From Cellulophaga lytica DSM 7489 (GTDB lineage Bacteria; Bacteroidota; Bacteroidia; Flavobacteriales; Flavobacteriaceae), in NCBI RefSeq assembly GCF_000190595.1, contig NC_015167.1, positions 794,501 to 858,500 of the forward strand: a DNA stretch of 64,000 bases, in the 5' to 3' direction. The position numbers and the translations under genes are program-made. Each line of letters opens with the position of its first letter. The stretch's first letter is position 1. The notes below the pieces were generated by a model, which was not told the origin of the DNA, did no database searches, and saw only the letters and a program-made list of their open reading frames with translations. This document shows, piece after piece, positions 35,121 through 44,047 of the stretch.

Positions 35121-36239
35121 TTAAACATACAGCTCTTTTTTACATTTTTTCCAAAAAGCAAAGAAAGAAGGGTAATAACCGGTAACTGTAAACATCCAAT
35201 CTCTTGCATCTTGCTCTCCCTTATAGTGTGTTGCTGTTGGATGCTCTTTAAAGTAAATATTGTTGAGCTTATAAGTTGCGACTAAGTCTGCAAACTCCCC
35301 AACATAAATTTGTACATTACCTATATTATCTTCTGCTAATTTTAGCATAAAATCTATACTCTTTTTAGATACCGGATACTTTTTAAAGTGAGAAGGCTCT
35401 AATAACAAAACTCTATTTACAACTTCTTCTTTTCTCCAATTAGGATCTAGATTGTAAAAATTATAAATACAAGTTGGTAATTCTTCATTTAACTCTATTT
35501 GTAAAGGTTTAGGAAGTGCAATTGTTAAATCTATATCTATATTTTTTTCTAGCTCTTCAGGTATTTTTAAGGTCTCAAAAGCACTGTAAGGAATATCTAA
35601 AAAAGTATTATTCTGTTCTGTAAAACAGTACTTATTAATATTTTCTTGATTGGCATAATATTTTTTATTAGAATTTGAACCTGCCACCCATTGCCAACTT
35701 AAAGCGTTACTTGCCCAATCTGCATCTAACAAGTAATAGTACATCCATTTTGCAGGTAACAACCAATGGCTTTGCCCTATATTACACGCCAAAGATGCTG
35801 CATACATACGCAAATGGTTGTGCATATAACCTGTTTGTTCTAATTTTCTTATTGCGTTATCTACAGCTATTATTCCTGTATTTGCCTCTACAATTGATTT
35901 TGGTATTTGTATATTAGATACAGGTGTTTGTGTGTGTTTTAAATCTGTATTAATTTCATCTCCTTTTGCTATCCAAACCTGCTGCCAATAATCTCTCCAA
36001 GCTAATTCCTGTATAAATTTTTCAATTTCTAAAGGTTTATGTCCTTGAGATAAAACTTCTTTTAATATATATTTAGTAGAAATTACACCTCTAGAAATAT
36101 AGGGCGATAAATGGGTTACTGCTCCGTTAATATAATTTCTTGTAGAAGCATATTCTATAGGATTTATTTGATTTACTCGCTTGTAAATTTCATCAATAGT
36201 GGTTGGAAAAAAGGCAGATTCATCTTCAAATAACTTCAT
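35121..36239 (-). CDS. Photolyase/cryptochrome FAD-binding domain protein without antenna domain
   Basis: The 372-residue protein starts directly in the helical FAD domain (ATSRNYINGAVTHLSPYISRG-like; here STRNYINGAVTHLSPYISRG) and continues with FIQELAWRDYWQQVW, EQTGYMHNHLRMYAASL and DADWASNALSWQWVAGS, all classic flavin-binding motifs of DNA photolyases. Full-length photolyases have an extra N-terminal alpha/beta antenna domain of about 130 residues that is absent here, while a C-terminal part of about 120 residues (from about 245) is retained and may hold a different Rossmann-like fold. It may be a domain-permuted or minimal photolyase. It is 10 bp from the DUF2452 gene. Confidence 0.82.
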   Translation of the reverse strand: MKLFEDESAFFPTTIDEIYKRVNQINPIEYASTRNYINGAVTHLSPYISRGVISTKYILKEVLSQGHKPLEIEKFIQELAWRDYWQQVWIAKGDEINTDLKHTQTPVSNIQIPKSIVEANTGIIAVDNAIRKLEQTGYMHNHLRMYAASLACNIGQSHWLLPAKWMYYYLLDADWASNALSWQWVAGSNSNKKYYANQENINKYCFTEQNNTFLDIPYSAFETLKIPEELEKNIDIDLTIALPKPLQIELNEELPTCIYNFYNLDPNWRKEEVVNRVLLLEPSHFKKYPVSKKSIDFMLKLAEDNIGNVQIYVGEFADLVATYKLNNIYFKEHPTATHYKGEQDARDWMFTVTGYYPSFFAFWKKCKKELYV

Positions 36240-36248
36240 ACTGCGCTG

Positions 36249-36653
36249 TTATTGTACTTTCTCCCAGATTAGCTCTGCGTTTAAATAAAAACTACCTATA
36301 AAATTAAAATTACATTCATTAGGCTTTATAATAGATAAGAAGGTTTCATTATTCTCTCTCTTGTATAAATGATAGGTCTGGCCTACAATAGGTTCAAAAG
36401 TAAACTTAGCATCAAAAATTAGTTTGTTATACTCGTATTGCTCTAGCATAGCATCATACTCAGCTTTAAGCTCTAAATACCTTGCCTCTAACTTGTGGTT
36501 TACTTTATTTATACTCCTATTTTTCCAGGCTATATTATCTGTAGTGGTAATAACTGGTGCACCAACAGATGTTGCATATGGCTTAAGTGCAGCATCATAC
36601 TTTTGGTTTTCTACATTAAAAACTACATTATCAGGTTTTTTACTCTCCTTCAT
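36249..36653 (-). CDS. DUF2452 domain-containing protein
   Basis: The protein has 134 residues and no membrane segment. The opening PDNVVFNVENQKYDAALKPYATSVGAPVI and the terminal GSFYLNAELIWEKV match the DUF2452 family of unknown function. It is the first gene of a same-strand run with the antenna-less photolyase protein and the MtfA-like peptidase. Confidence 0.85.
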   Translation of the reverse strand: MKESKKPDNVVFNVENQKYDAALKPYATSVGAPVITTTDNIAWKNRSINKVNHKLEARYLELKAEYDAMLEQYEYNKLIFDAKFTFEPIVGQTYHLYKRENNETFLSIIKPNECNFNFIGSFYLNAELIWEKVQ

Positions 36654-36768
36654 TTATAATAACTTGTTTATCAATAACTAAAAAAGAATTAAAAAAAGAA
36701 ATCCTCTTTTACTTTATAAAGATAAGCATTGTATCATAATTAACAGAACTAAAAGTGAACGGGCGTTC

Positions 36769-38205
36769 TTACAAAACTGACAGTTCTACACTCTTGTAAT
36801 TAGATTTTGGAGCATCACAAACCGAGCATTTATAATTTTCTGGCAAGTCTGTAAAAGCGGTATTAGGAGAGATTCCAAAAGTAGTATCTCCGTACTCTTC
36901 ATCATAAACGGTAAAACAAGAAACACATTGGTGTACCGCTTTTACTAATTGCTCTGCCTTGTTACTATCCTCTACGGCAACAACATCTGTACGTCCTAAT
37001 TGTTTAAAGTATTTTTTACTAAGTTCCATTAGTAAACCTGGCAGTTCTATTTTATCTACATCTAATGCATAAGCTTTATAAATATGTGTATTTGGGTCAA
37101 AATTTTTAAAGTGTAATACATTATACGTTGGCCTAATTACAAAATCTTTAGCTATTGTTGGTGTTGTATTTTTTTCTATAATTACAGATGCAAAATGCGA
37201 TCTTTTACCAGATTCATTACTTAAGCCAAAGGTTAAACCGTAGGTGCTAATATCATTTTGGTTTAAACTTAATACCAAAAAGTTTTTTAAGTCCAGAGCC
37301 TCTATATCATCAACCGGTAAATGCCAATTCATTTCTAATTGAGAATGCCTAATATTTATACCTCTTTGCCCTAAAAAACGTTCTAAACTTGGCCTACTTT
37401 GCTTTTTAATACCCTTTACAATAAGAGATTTCCAAGGAGTTATGCATATTTTACCAATACCATTGTCTAAACAAAAACCACAAAATTCTTTTAAAAAATT
37501 AAGGTCATATTTATTATTTCTCCAATACAAACCAAGCCAATATTGGTCTAGTCCCATACGGTTCATCCCCTCATAATACGGAAAAGTAAGGTAAGGCACT
37601 TCTAAGTCTTTCTCTATGGTTTTATTATTGGTGTCTAGTTTTTTACTAAGTACAAAAAATAATTCTTCAACACTTTCTACATCTTCATAAATATCTTCTA
37701 TGGCTTTAGATATAATATTAATATCCCAACTATACACTAATACTGGGTAATAGTCTCCTTTTTCCCACTGTGGCAATTTTATATTTAAATACCAATAATC
37801 TTCGCTCTCTGATGCTATAAAATTTAAATTACCACTAAAAATAGGCACTAGACGCTGCTTTGGGTCTGTTATATTTATTTTTAATTTAGGCAGGTAATTA
37901 AATCGTTCTAAAATATATAAAAAGGTAGATCCTTTTAACCAAAAGGTCATATCAAAAATATCTGCACATACGTAAGACGACACTATATTTTGGTAAGCTC
38001 TTGTACCAATGATATCTGTATTATATTCAGAAATACGCTCTAACTGTTCTTCTTTGGTGTTTTCTAACGGAAACAACAAATCTTGCCTAGAACCAAAATA
38101 AACTTCTTTAAGGCCAGCTGCCTCTAACATTGTTATACTATCTTTTAATTCTCCTGGAGAAGTAACGCCACCTTTAATTAAAATTCTATGTAAATCATCA
38201 TTCAT
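36769..38205 (-). CDS. Rubredoxin-fused, nitrite/sulfite-reductase-like protein
   Basis: The 478-residue protein is in two parts. Residues 1 to about 400 resemble ferredoxin-like and core repeats of nitrite/sulfite reductases (GGVTSPGELKDSITMLEAAGLKEVYFGSR, QNIVSSYVCADI). The four-cysteine siroheme/4Fe-4S signature is not visible, only FCGFCLDNGIGKIC. The C-terminal 55 residues are a rubredoxin (CVSCFTVYDEEYGD, then CSVCDAPKSNYK, with two CxxC pairs). It is 10 bp downstream of the nitrate reductase fusion gene and probably shuttles electrons in nitrate assimilation. Whether the core binds siroheme is doubtful. Confidence 0.78.
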   Translation of the reverse strand: MNDDLHRILIKGGVTSPGELKDSITMLEAAGLKEVYFGSRQDLLFPLENTKEEQLERISEYNTDIIGTRAYQNIVSSYVCADIFDMTFWLKGSTFLYILERFNYLPKLKINITDPKQRLVPIFSGNLNFIASESEDYWYLNIKLPQWEKGDYYPVLVYSWDINIISKAIEDIYEDVESVEELFFVLSKKLDTNNKTIEKDLEVPYLTFPYYEGMNRMGLDQYWLGLYWRNNKYDLNFLKEFCGFCLDNGIGKICITPWKSLIVKGIKKQSRPSLERFLGQRGINIRHSQLEMNWHLPVDDIEALDLKNFLVLSLNQNDISTYGLTFGLSNESGKRSHFASVIIEKNTTPTIAKDFVIRPTYNVLHFKNFDPNTHIYKAYALDVDKIELPGLLMELSKKYFKQLGRTDVVAVEDSNKAEQLVKAVHQCVSCFTVYDEEYGDTTFGISPNTAFTDLPENYKCSVCDAPKSNYKSVELSVL

Positions 38206-38215
38206 AATAAAACTA

Positions 38216-41200
38216 TTAATTTGCTAGTAAAAGCTGACTATTAAGTATTTCTTTAATTTCTGGCTTGCAGCTACCACAACCTAAACCTGCTCCTGTTTGT
38301 GAACACAGCTTGGCAAAATCTGTACAGCCGTCTTTAATTGCATCTGTAACATTACCTTTACCAACTTGACTACATGAACAAACTAATTTACCTTTTAAAG
38401 GTACAGAGTTAGAGGCACCTCTTAGCAGCTCATTTCGTTTTTCCGATAGTTCTATTTCCTCTTCAATTAAACGTTTAAATTCTGCAAATTCATTTTTATC
38501 TCCCATTAAAATGGCTCCTTTTAATGTATCATCCTTAACAATACATTTTTTATAAAAGCGCTTGCTTACATCCATTAAAATAATTTCTTCATAACTGTTA
38601 TCACCTGCAGGAGAGTTTACCATACCAATGCTACATAAATCTAAGTTTTCAAACTTTAAAATATTCATTAAAACTGAGCCATTATAAATACTACTGTAAT
38701 CTCCTAAAATATAATTTGCAGCAATATCTGCCTGTTGTTCTGCGGCAGATGTAATACCAAAAAGTGAGTTGTTAAACTCTGCAATTTCACCCAATGCAAA
38801 AATTGATGGATTACTGGTTTGCATATAAGAATTTACCACAACACCGCGCCTAGTTTTTAACTTTGTTTGTTTTGCCAACTCTATATTTGGCCTTGTACCA
38901 ATAGCATAAACTATAGCGTTACATTTTATAGTTTTTCCTGTTTTTAGGTTTACCAAAATACTATGACTAGTTGTTTTTTCATCAAAAACAGTACTAACTT
39001 CATTATCAAAATATAAATTTATATCTCTTTCTAAAACATCTTGCGCTAATAACCTACTTGCAACATTATCTAATTGACGCTCCATTAACCTTGGAGCTCT
39101 TTGTATAATACTAATATTTACATTAATTTTTTTTAAAGCAGCTGCCAACTCCAAACCTAAAAGTCCGCCTCCTACTATAACCACGTGTTGTGCATTATTA
39201 GGCAAGCCTGTTTCATACAAGTACTTTTTTAACTTATCTGCATCTCCACGTTCTCTCATAGTAAACCTACCTGGCAGGTTAATTGGCACATCACTAGGTA
39301 CAAAAGCTCTACTACCAGTTGCCATTATTAGTAAATTGTAATTGTGGGTTACTCCATTAGCATCTGTAACTTGTTTTTTGTCATCGTTTATTTTAGAAAC
39401 TCCAACTCCAGCATGTAGTTTAATATTTAATTTTTTTAGTTCTCCTTTTTTAAGTTTTTCTAAAGATTGCCATGAGAGCTCATTACTAACATACTCTGGC
39501 AATAATACTCTGTTATAAAAAGGATCTTTCTCTTTAGAAAAAACATGCAGTTCATCTACCGTATTTTTTTCTCTATAAGTTTGTATAAATCTATATGCTG
39601 CAGCACCCGCGCCAACAATTATAACTTTTTGTTTGGGTTTTACGTATTTTTCTACTTGTACTGCACAGTACTTAAAGTCGGGCTCTTTAGATACTGGGTC
39701 TACAATATCATTAGTTAAATTATTTGCCCTTCCAAAATCGTTATTTAATATTTTCCCCCAATGCATTGGTAAAAAAACCACCTGTTCTCTAATATCAAAA
39801 TTAATAGTTACTTTAACCTGTACTTTACCTCTTTTACTTTTTACTACGGCAATATCTCCTTCTTTTAATTTTCTTAAAAAGGCATCTACCATATTCATTT
39901 CTAAATAAGGCATAGGTATGTGCGTAAGCAAACGTTTTACTTTACCCGTTTTTGTTCTGGTATGCCATTGGTCTCTTACTCTACCTGTGTTTAAAATTAA
40001 TGGGTAATCTACACTTGTTTCCTCAGACTGGTTATAGGTTTCTGATGGCGCATTAAAATGTGCTTTGCCATCTTGGGTATTAAAAGCAAAATTAGTAAAC
40101 AGGCGCGGTGTTCCTGGATGGTTTTTATCTGGTACTGGCCACTGAAAACTTCCTTCGGTTTTTAGCCTATTGTATGATAAACCAGAAACATCTATACTTG
40201 TGCCTTTAGTAAGTAAACAGTACTCATCATACACCTCACTAGCATTGTTATAATTGAAGCCAGAGTATCCCATTTCTTGAGCAAAACGCCATAATATTTC
40301 TGCGTCTGGCAATGCTTCGCCTGGTGCATTAATAACTTTTGGCAAGTAACTAATTCGTCTTTCAGAATTTGTCATTGTGCCTTCTTTCTCTAACCAACCA
40401 GCAGCTGGCAAAAGTAAATCTGCAAATTTTGTGGTCTCAGAATTATGAGAAACATCTTGTACTACAACAAATTTTGCCTTTTTTAGTGCTTGCTCAATTT
40501 TAGTTGCGTTAGGCATACTTACCACGGGGTTTGTACAAATAATCCAAATAGCTTTTAAATCACCATTATCTAAAGCATTAAACATTTCTGTTGCGGTGTA
40601 GCCTGGTTTTGCTTGTACTTGTTTACCTCCCCAAAAATCCGATACTTCTTTTCTGTGTTCAGGATTATTTAAATCTTTATGTACTGCCAACAAATTTGCC
40701 ATACCACCAACCTCACGACCACCCATTGCATTTGGTTGCCCTGTTAAAGAAAACGGACCAGAACCTGGCTTACCAATTTGACCTGTAAGTAGTGATATGT
40801 TTAGCAATGCTACATTTTTAGAAACTCCAATTACACTTTGGTTAAGCCCCATTGTCCACATACTAATAAAGCCTTTTGCATTACCAATATATAGTGCTGC
40901 TTTTTTTATATCTTCTGCTTTAATTCCACATTTTTTAGCAGCAGTATTTATTGTAAGTTGAAAAGCACTTGCTTTGCATTCTTCAAAATTTATGGTATGC
41001 TTTTTTATAAAACTCTTGTCTATTTTCTTTTTCTCTATAAGCACACGTGCTATAGCATTAAAGAGAATTACATCTGTACCTGGTAAAATTTGTAAGTGCA
41101 AATCTGCAGAGGCACAAGTCTGTGTTTTTCTTGGGTCTACTACTATTATTTTTACATTTGGGTTTTCTTCTTTATGCTTCTCTAAACGTCTAAATAATAT

Positions 41201-41746
41201 TGGGTGACACCAGGCAGGGTTTGCACCAGCAATTAAAAAACAATCTGCCAACTCTATATCTGCATATGCAATTGGTACAGAGTCCTCGCCCACTGTTTTT
41301 TTATAACCAACAACAGCAGAACTCATACATAAACGTGAGTTGGTATCTATATTATTACTACCAATAAAACCTTTTATTAATTTATTAGCCAAATAATATT
41401 CTTCAGTTAAGCACTGACCAGACACATAAAAACCTACACTATCTGGCCCGTGCTTATCTATAATACTTTTAAAAACTGCTGCTCCTCTTTTAAAAGCATC
41501 ATCCCAAGAAACTCTTTGTAAAGGGTGGTTTTTACTCCAACGCATTTCTGGATACAAAATACGATCTGTGGTGTCTTGAGCTACGTAGTTTAAATTTTTA
41601 CCCTTAGAACACAACATACCTTTGTTTACCGGATAGTTTTTATTACCCGATACAGTTAGTACGTTTTTAGCATCTTTTTCTACAATTATTCCGCAACCTA
41701 CACCGCAATAACAGCAAATAGTTTTATGTGTTGTATTTTTTTGCAT
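38216..41746 (-). CDS. nasA: Assimilatory nitrate reductase fused to NAD(P)H diaphorase and BFD-like [2Fe-2S] domain
   Basis: From the chosen ATG at 41746 the protein has 1176 residues. An ATG at 41773 would put the start almost on the predicted transcription start. The order is: a 4Fe-4S motif (CCYCGVGCG, then GMLCSKGKN); a molybdopterin reductase (about 60-690, with SRLCMSSAVVGY and molydopterin dinucleotide-binding NTGRVRDQWHTRTKTG); an FAD/NAD(P) oxidoreductase like the NirB front end (about 705-1070, VIIVGAGAAAYRF, VIVGGGLLGLELA); and a C-terminal BFD-like domain (VCSCSQVGKGN, GLGCGSCKPEI). It should reduce nitrate to nitrite in the cytoplasm with its own pyridine-nucleotide electron entry. 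NasA and diaphorase are separate subunits in many bacteria. Confidence 0.9.
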   Translation of the reverse strand: MQKNTTHKTICCYCGVGCGIIVEKDAKNVLTVSGNKNYPVNKGMLCSKGKNLNYVAQDTTDRILYPEMRWSKNHPLQRVSWDDAFKRGAAVFKSIIDKHGPDSVGFYVSGQCLTEEYYLANKLIKGFIGSNNIDTNSRLCMSSAVVGYKKTVGEDSVPIAYADIELADCFLIAGANPAWCHPILFRRLEKHKEENPNVKIIVVDPRKTQTCASADLHLQILPGTDVILFNAIARVLIEKKKIDKSFIKKHTINFEECKASAFQLTINTAAKKCGIKAEDIKKAALYIGNAKGFISMWTMGLNQSVIGVSKNVALLNISLLTGQIGKPGSGPFSLTGQPNAMGGREVGGMANLLAVHKDLNNPEHRKEVSDFWGGKQVQAKPGYTATEMFNALDNGDLKAIWIICTNPVVSMPNATKIEQALKKAKFVVVQDVSHNSETTKFADLLLPAAGWLEKEGTMTNSERRISYLPKVINAPGEALPDAEILWRFAQEMGYSGFNYNNASEVYDEYCLLTKGTSIDVSGLSYNRLKTEGSFQWPVPDKNHPGTPRLFTNFAFNTQDGKAHFNAPSETYNQSEETSVDYPLILNTGRVRDQWHTRTKTGKVKRLLTHIPMPYLEMNMVDAFLRKLKEGDIAVVKSKRGKVQVKVTINFDIREQVVFLPMHWGKILNNDFGRANNLTNDIVDPVSKEPDFKYCAVQVEKYVKPKQKVIIVGAGAAAYRFIQTYREKNTVDELHVFSKEKDPFYNRVLLPEYVSNELSWQSLEKLKKGELKKLNIKLHAGVGVSKINDDKKQVTDANGVTHNYNLLIMATGSRAFVPSDVPINLPGRFTMRERGDADKLKKYLYETGLPNNAQHVVIVGGGLLGLELAAALKKINVNISIIQRAPRLMERQLDNVASRLLAQDVLERDINLYFDNEVSTVFDEKTTSHSILVNLKTGKTIKCNAIVYAIGTRPNIELAKQTKLKTRRGVVVNSYMQTSNPSIFALGEIAEFNNSLFGITSAAEQQADIAANYILGDYSSIYNGSVLMNILKFENLDLCSIGMVNSPAGDNSYEEIILMDVSKRFYKKCIVKDDTLKGAILMGDKNEFAEFKRLIEEEIELSEKRNELLRGASNSVPLKGKLVCSCSQVGKGNVTDAIKDGCTDFAKLCSQTGAGLGCGSCKPEIKEILNSQLLLAN

Positions 41747-41787
41747 AGTTCTAAATAACAGATGCGTAAACATCTTTTTAAACTATG

Positions 41788-41817
41788 GAAAGATACAGAA
41801 TTACGTATAAATACGTA
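41788..41817 (-). promoter_or_regulatory. Promoter and 7-2-7 palindrome of the nitrate reductase gene
   Basis: TACGTATAAATACGTA (41802-41817) is a perfect palindrome of heptamers TACGTAT separated by 2 bp, the 7-2-7 layout of NarL sites. On the reverse strand a -7-like TATCTTTC (41788-41795) follows six bases later. Confidence 0.65.
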
Positions 41818-41836
41818 GTAACGATATGATAATAAT

Positions 41837-41874
41837 AAGGGGATGAAATTGTTTAATTTACAAATAAACCCCTT
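41837..41874. terminator. Possible weak hairpin between nasA promoter and narL-like gene
   Basis: AAGGGG (41837-41842) pairs with CCCCTT (41869-41874), with a short AATT/AATT inner match. It lies downstream of the NarL-like gene on that strand but has only a mixed T/A tail, so it is a weak terminator at best. Confidence 0.35.
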
Positions 41875-41925
41875 AAAAATAGTAGGTTAACTATTGTTGC
41901 AGCTTGTCATACGCTGTTGGTAGTT

Positions 41926-42594
41926 TTAAACTAAATTATACTGTTGTGCTTTTTTAGATAAATCTATAAGGTTTTTAACTTCCATTTTACGCATTAAATT
42001 AAACCTATGCGTTTCTACAGTACGTTTACTATTTTGTAGTTTTTCTGAAATTTGTTTGTTAGTTAAACCTGTTAAAACCAATTCTAACACCTGTAATTCT
42101 TTACTTGTAAGATCAAAAGGATTACTATTATTTTTAGAAGTTTTTACTGTTTCTGATGCTGTTTTATTATGAAGTAAATTATTAACCAATACATTAGATA
42201 TGTCTCCGCTAAAATACTTGCCTCCTTGTTGCACAGTGTGTATTGCTTTTATAAACTCTACTTTACCTGTATCTTTTAATAAGTAACCGTTTGCACCTGC
42301 ATCTACAGATTTAAGAATATATTCTTCTGAATCATGCATAGACAAAATAATGGTTTTAGTTATAGATCCTTTTTTATTTAAAACCTCAACAGCATCTATA
42401 CCATTCATTACTGGCATTCTAATATCTATAATTAAAAGGTCTGGTTTTTTTTCTTCAACAATATCAATGGCTTCTTTACCGTTAGACACCTCTGCTACTA
42501 CAACCAAATCTTTTTCTTCTTCTAGTAAAGAACGTATTCCGTCTCTTACTAAAGAATGATCATCTGCCAATACAATACTTATAGTGCTACTCAT
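41926..42594 (-). CDS. NarL/FixJ-type response regulator
   Basis: The 222-residue protein has a receiver (acidic D10/D11 in VLADDHS, phospho-Asp about 56 in LLIIDIRMP, Lys in YLLKDTGK) and a LuxR-type helix-turn-helix (about 155-215, LTSKELQVLELVLTGLTNKQI, SKRTVETHRFNLMRKM). It lies between the nitrate reductase and the transport operon. Together with the NarX-like kinase at 53730 it forms a probable nitrate/nitrite-sensing pair. TACGTA palindromes at the cluster's promoters, including its own, are the likely binding sites. Confidence 0.93.
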   Translation of the reverse strand: MSSTISIVLADDHSLVRDGIRSLLEEEKDLVVVAEVSNGKEAIDIVEEKKPDLLIIDIRMPVMNGIDAVEVLNKKGSITKTIILSMHDSEEYILKSVDAGANGYLLKDTGKVEFIKAIHTVQQGGKYFSGDISNVLVNNLLHNKTASETVKTSKNNSNPFDLTSKELQVLELVLTGLTNKQISEKLQNSKRTVETHRFNLMRKMEVKNLIDLSKKAQQYNLV

Positions 42595-42611
42595 TCATCA
42601 AAATATTTTTA

Positions 42612-42646
42612 CAAATATAATTTAAAAATACGTAGTGACATACGTA
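42612..42646 (-). promoter_or_regulatory. Promoter region of the NarL-like gene with two TACGTAT heptamers
   Basis: Reading the reverse strand, two TACGTAT heptamers (42640-42646 and 42628-42634) are followed nine bases later by a perfect -7 element TATATTTG (42612-42619). No TTG sits at the usual -33 distance, so an activator site may replace it. Confidence 0.65.
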
Positions 42647-42663
42647 ATATACTTAGGCAATAC

Positions 42664-42698
42664 TATAAAAAAAGTCGCCACATAATACTGTAGCGACT
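42664..42698 (-). terminator. Terminator of the nitrate transport operon
   Basis: On the reverse strand AGTCGCTACA pairs with TGTGGCGACT (one G-T pair), followed by a run of T's (A run at 42664-42673 on the forward strand). It closes the operon ending with the porin gene. Confidence 0.88.
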
Positions 42699-42722
42699 AA
42701 TGAACAGTTATTTAATTGATGA

Positions 42723-44006
42723 TTATTTTGTTGTATTTAAAAATTTTGGTTTGATGGTTAACATTGCCCATGCCCAATTTTGACCTCCAGCAGAAGCATC
42801 TTTAGTTGTTTCTTTTAGCTCATACATACCATCATTTGCAAACATTTGAGAATATCCTATAGCCAAACCATACCCTTTAAACTTTTTTGAAAAAACTAGG
42901 TCTACCTCTGTACCTAAAGATTTGTCACCACTAGCTAACTCTTGTTCTGCACTAAAATTTAACGCTTTTACCATAAGGCTAGAGGTATCATTTAGTTTAA
43001 AATTAGCGCTAATGTGTACATCTAGTAAACCTACAGAATTGGCGTGGTTGCCTACATAAAAATAATCCATAAAGCCATTAAATTTATGATTGGTTCCGTA
43101 AAGTGGAAAAAAGGCGCCTGTTTCACCAGCATCTGCATCATTACCACTAATAAGCTCTAAGCCCGCACCTAAAGTAATTTTATCTGATGCTTTTAAGCTA
43201 AAATCTAAACTTGCCAAATAAGCTCCTTTTACATCTACTTCTCCTTGTCTTTTACCTGTTTGTAAAAATAGATTACTACTAACACCTAGTTTTCCTTTTT
43301 TGTATGCTAAATGTGTACCAAGTGTTAACAAACTACTTGTACCATCTGGTGTTGTTTCATCATCCTCATACTCCTGAAAACCATTATTTAAAAGTAAAAA
43401 GCTACCAGAAAAAGCGTCCCATTTTTGCTTTAGATACAAATATTGCATTGTTTTATAAGAGAAAAAACCTGTAGTGCTGTACGCTGTACCAACAGATGAA
43501 AAGCCCGATAAGTTTGCCTTATCTTGATTAAATGCCAAACCTACATCCAATAAAAATTTGTCTTTTTTATATTTTAACAATGCTGCATCATGGTTACGTG
43601 CTTGCTGTGCCCAACCTACAGAACCCAATATTCTTTGATCGTCATAATCTATTGTTTGCCTTCCTATTTTTGTAGAGAAACCTTCTCCTAAATTTAGCTC
43701 TCCCCAAGCTTCAAAAACTGCAAAAGAATTATTAGCATCCGCAGGTAAAAGTTGCCTGTTTTCTCCCCATGTCATTACATCTTGCAGGCTTACATACACC
43801 TTGTAAGATTGGTCTGCATAACCAAAATTTATACGTGCTCTAGTAGATATGCCAAAACCAGCATCTGTATCTTCAGAAATTATGTTTCCGTAGCCATGGC
43901 GGTACTCTGTTCTTGGCCTAAACTCGCCATCTATTGTAAACTGTGCTGATATGTATTGCGTTATAAATAAAAAGAGTGCTATTGTTATATATTGATTTTT
44001 TTTCAT
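42723..44006 (-). CDS. Alginate-export-type outer-membrane porin of the nitrate operon
   Basis: The 427-residue protein has a signal peptide (NQYITIALFLFITQYISA) and alternating strands throughout, with a conserved front part (GEFRPRTEYRHGYG, SLQDVMTWGENRQL, TKIGRQTIDYDDQRILGSVGWAQQ, written in pieces) typical of the alginate_exp family. Despite the name, such barrels are often found beside nitrate importers in Bacteroidota and may act as anion-conducting porins. It is the last gene of the nrtABCD-type operon, so outer-membrane passage of nitrate/nitrite is the likely role. Confidence 0.82.
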   Translation of the reverse strand: MKKNQYITIALFLFITQYISAQFTIDGEFRPRTEYRHGYGNIISEDTDAGFGISTRARINFGYADQSYKVYVSLQDVMTWGENRQLLPADANNSFAVFEAWGELNLGEGFSTKIGRQTIDYDDQRILGSVGWAQQARNHDAALLKYKKDKFLLDVGLAFNQDKANLSGFSSVGTAYSTTGFFSYKTMQYLYLKQKWDAFSGSFLLLNNGFQEYEDDETTPDGTSSLLTLGTHLAYKKGKLGVSSNLFLQTGKRQGEVDVKGAYLASLDFSLKASDKITLGAGLELISGNDADAGETGAFFPLYGTNHKFNGFMDYFYVGNHANSVGLLDVHISANFKLNDTSSLMVKALNFSAEQELASGDKSLGTEVDLVFSKKFKGYGLAIGYSQMFANDGMYELKETTKDASAGGQNWAWAMLTIKPKFLNTTK

Positions 44007-44047
44007 AATCTATTTTTTTGGTGGTGTTATAGTGTTCTTAATTAATT

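Noticed and set aside
39633-39908. Forward frames opposite the nitrate reductase fusion gene
   Set aside because: They lie antisense to a strongly conserved coding region and show no domain or start context.
41747-41773. Upstream ATG start (nine extra residues) for the nitrate reductase fusion
   Set aside because: The predicted -7 box ends about 15 bp upstream, leaving almost no leader, and the extra residues FTHLLFRT do not resemble family N-termini.
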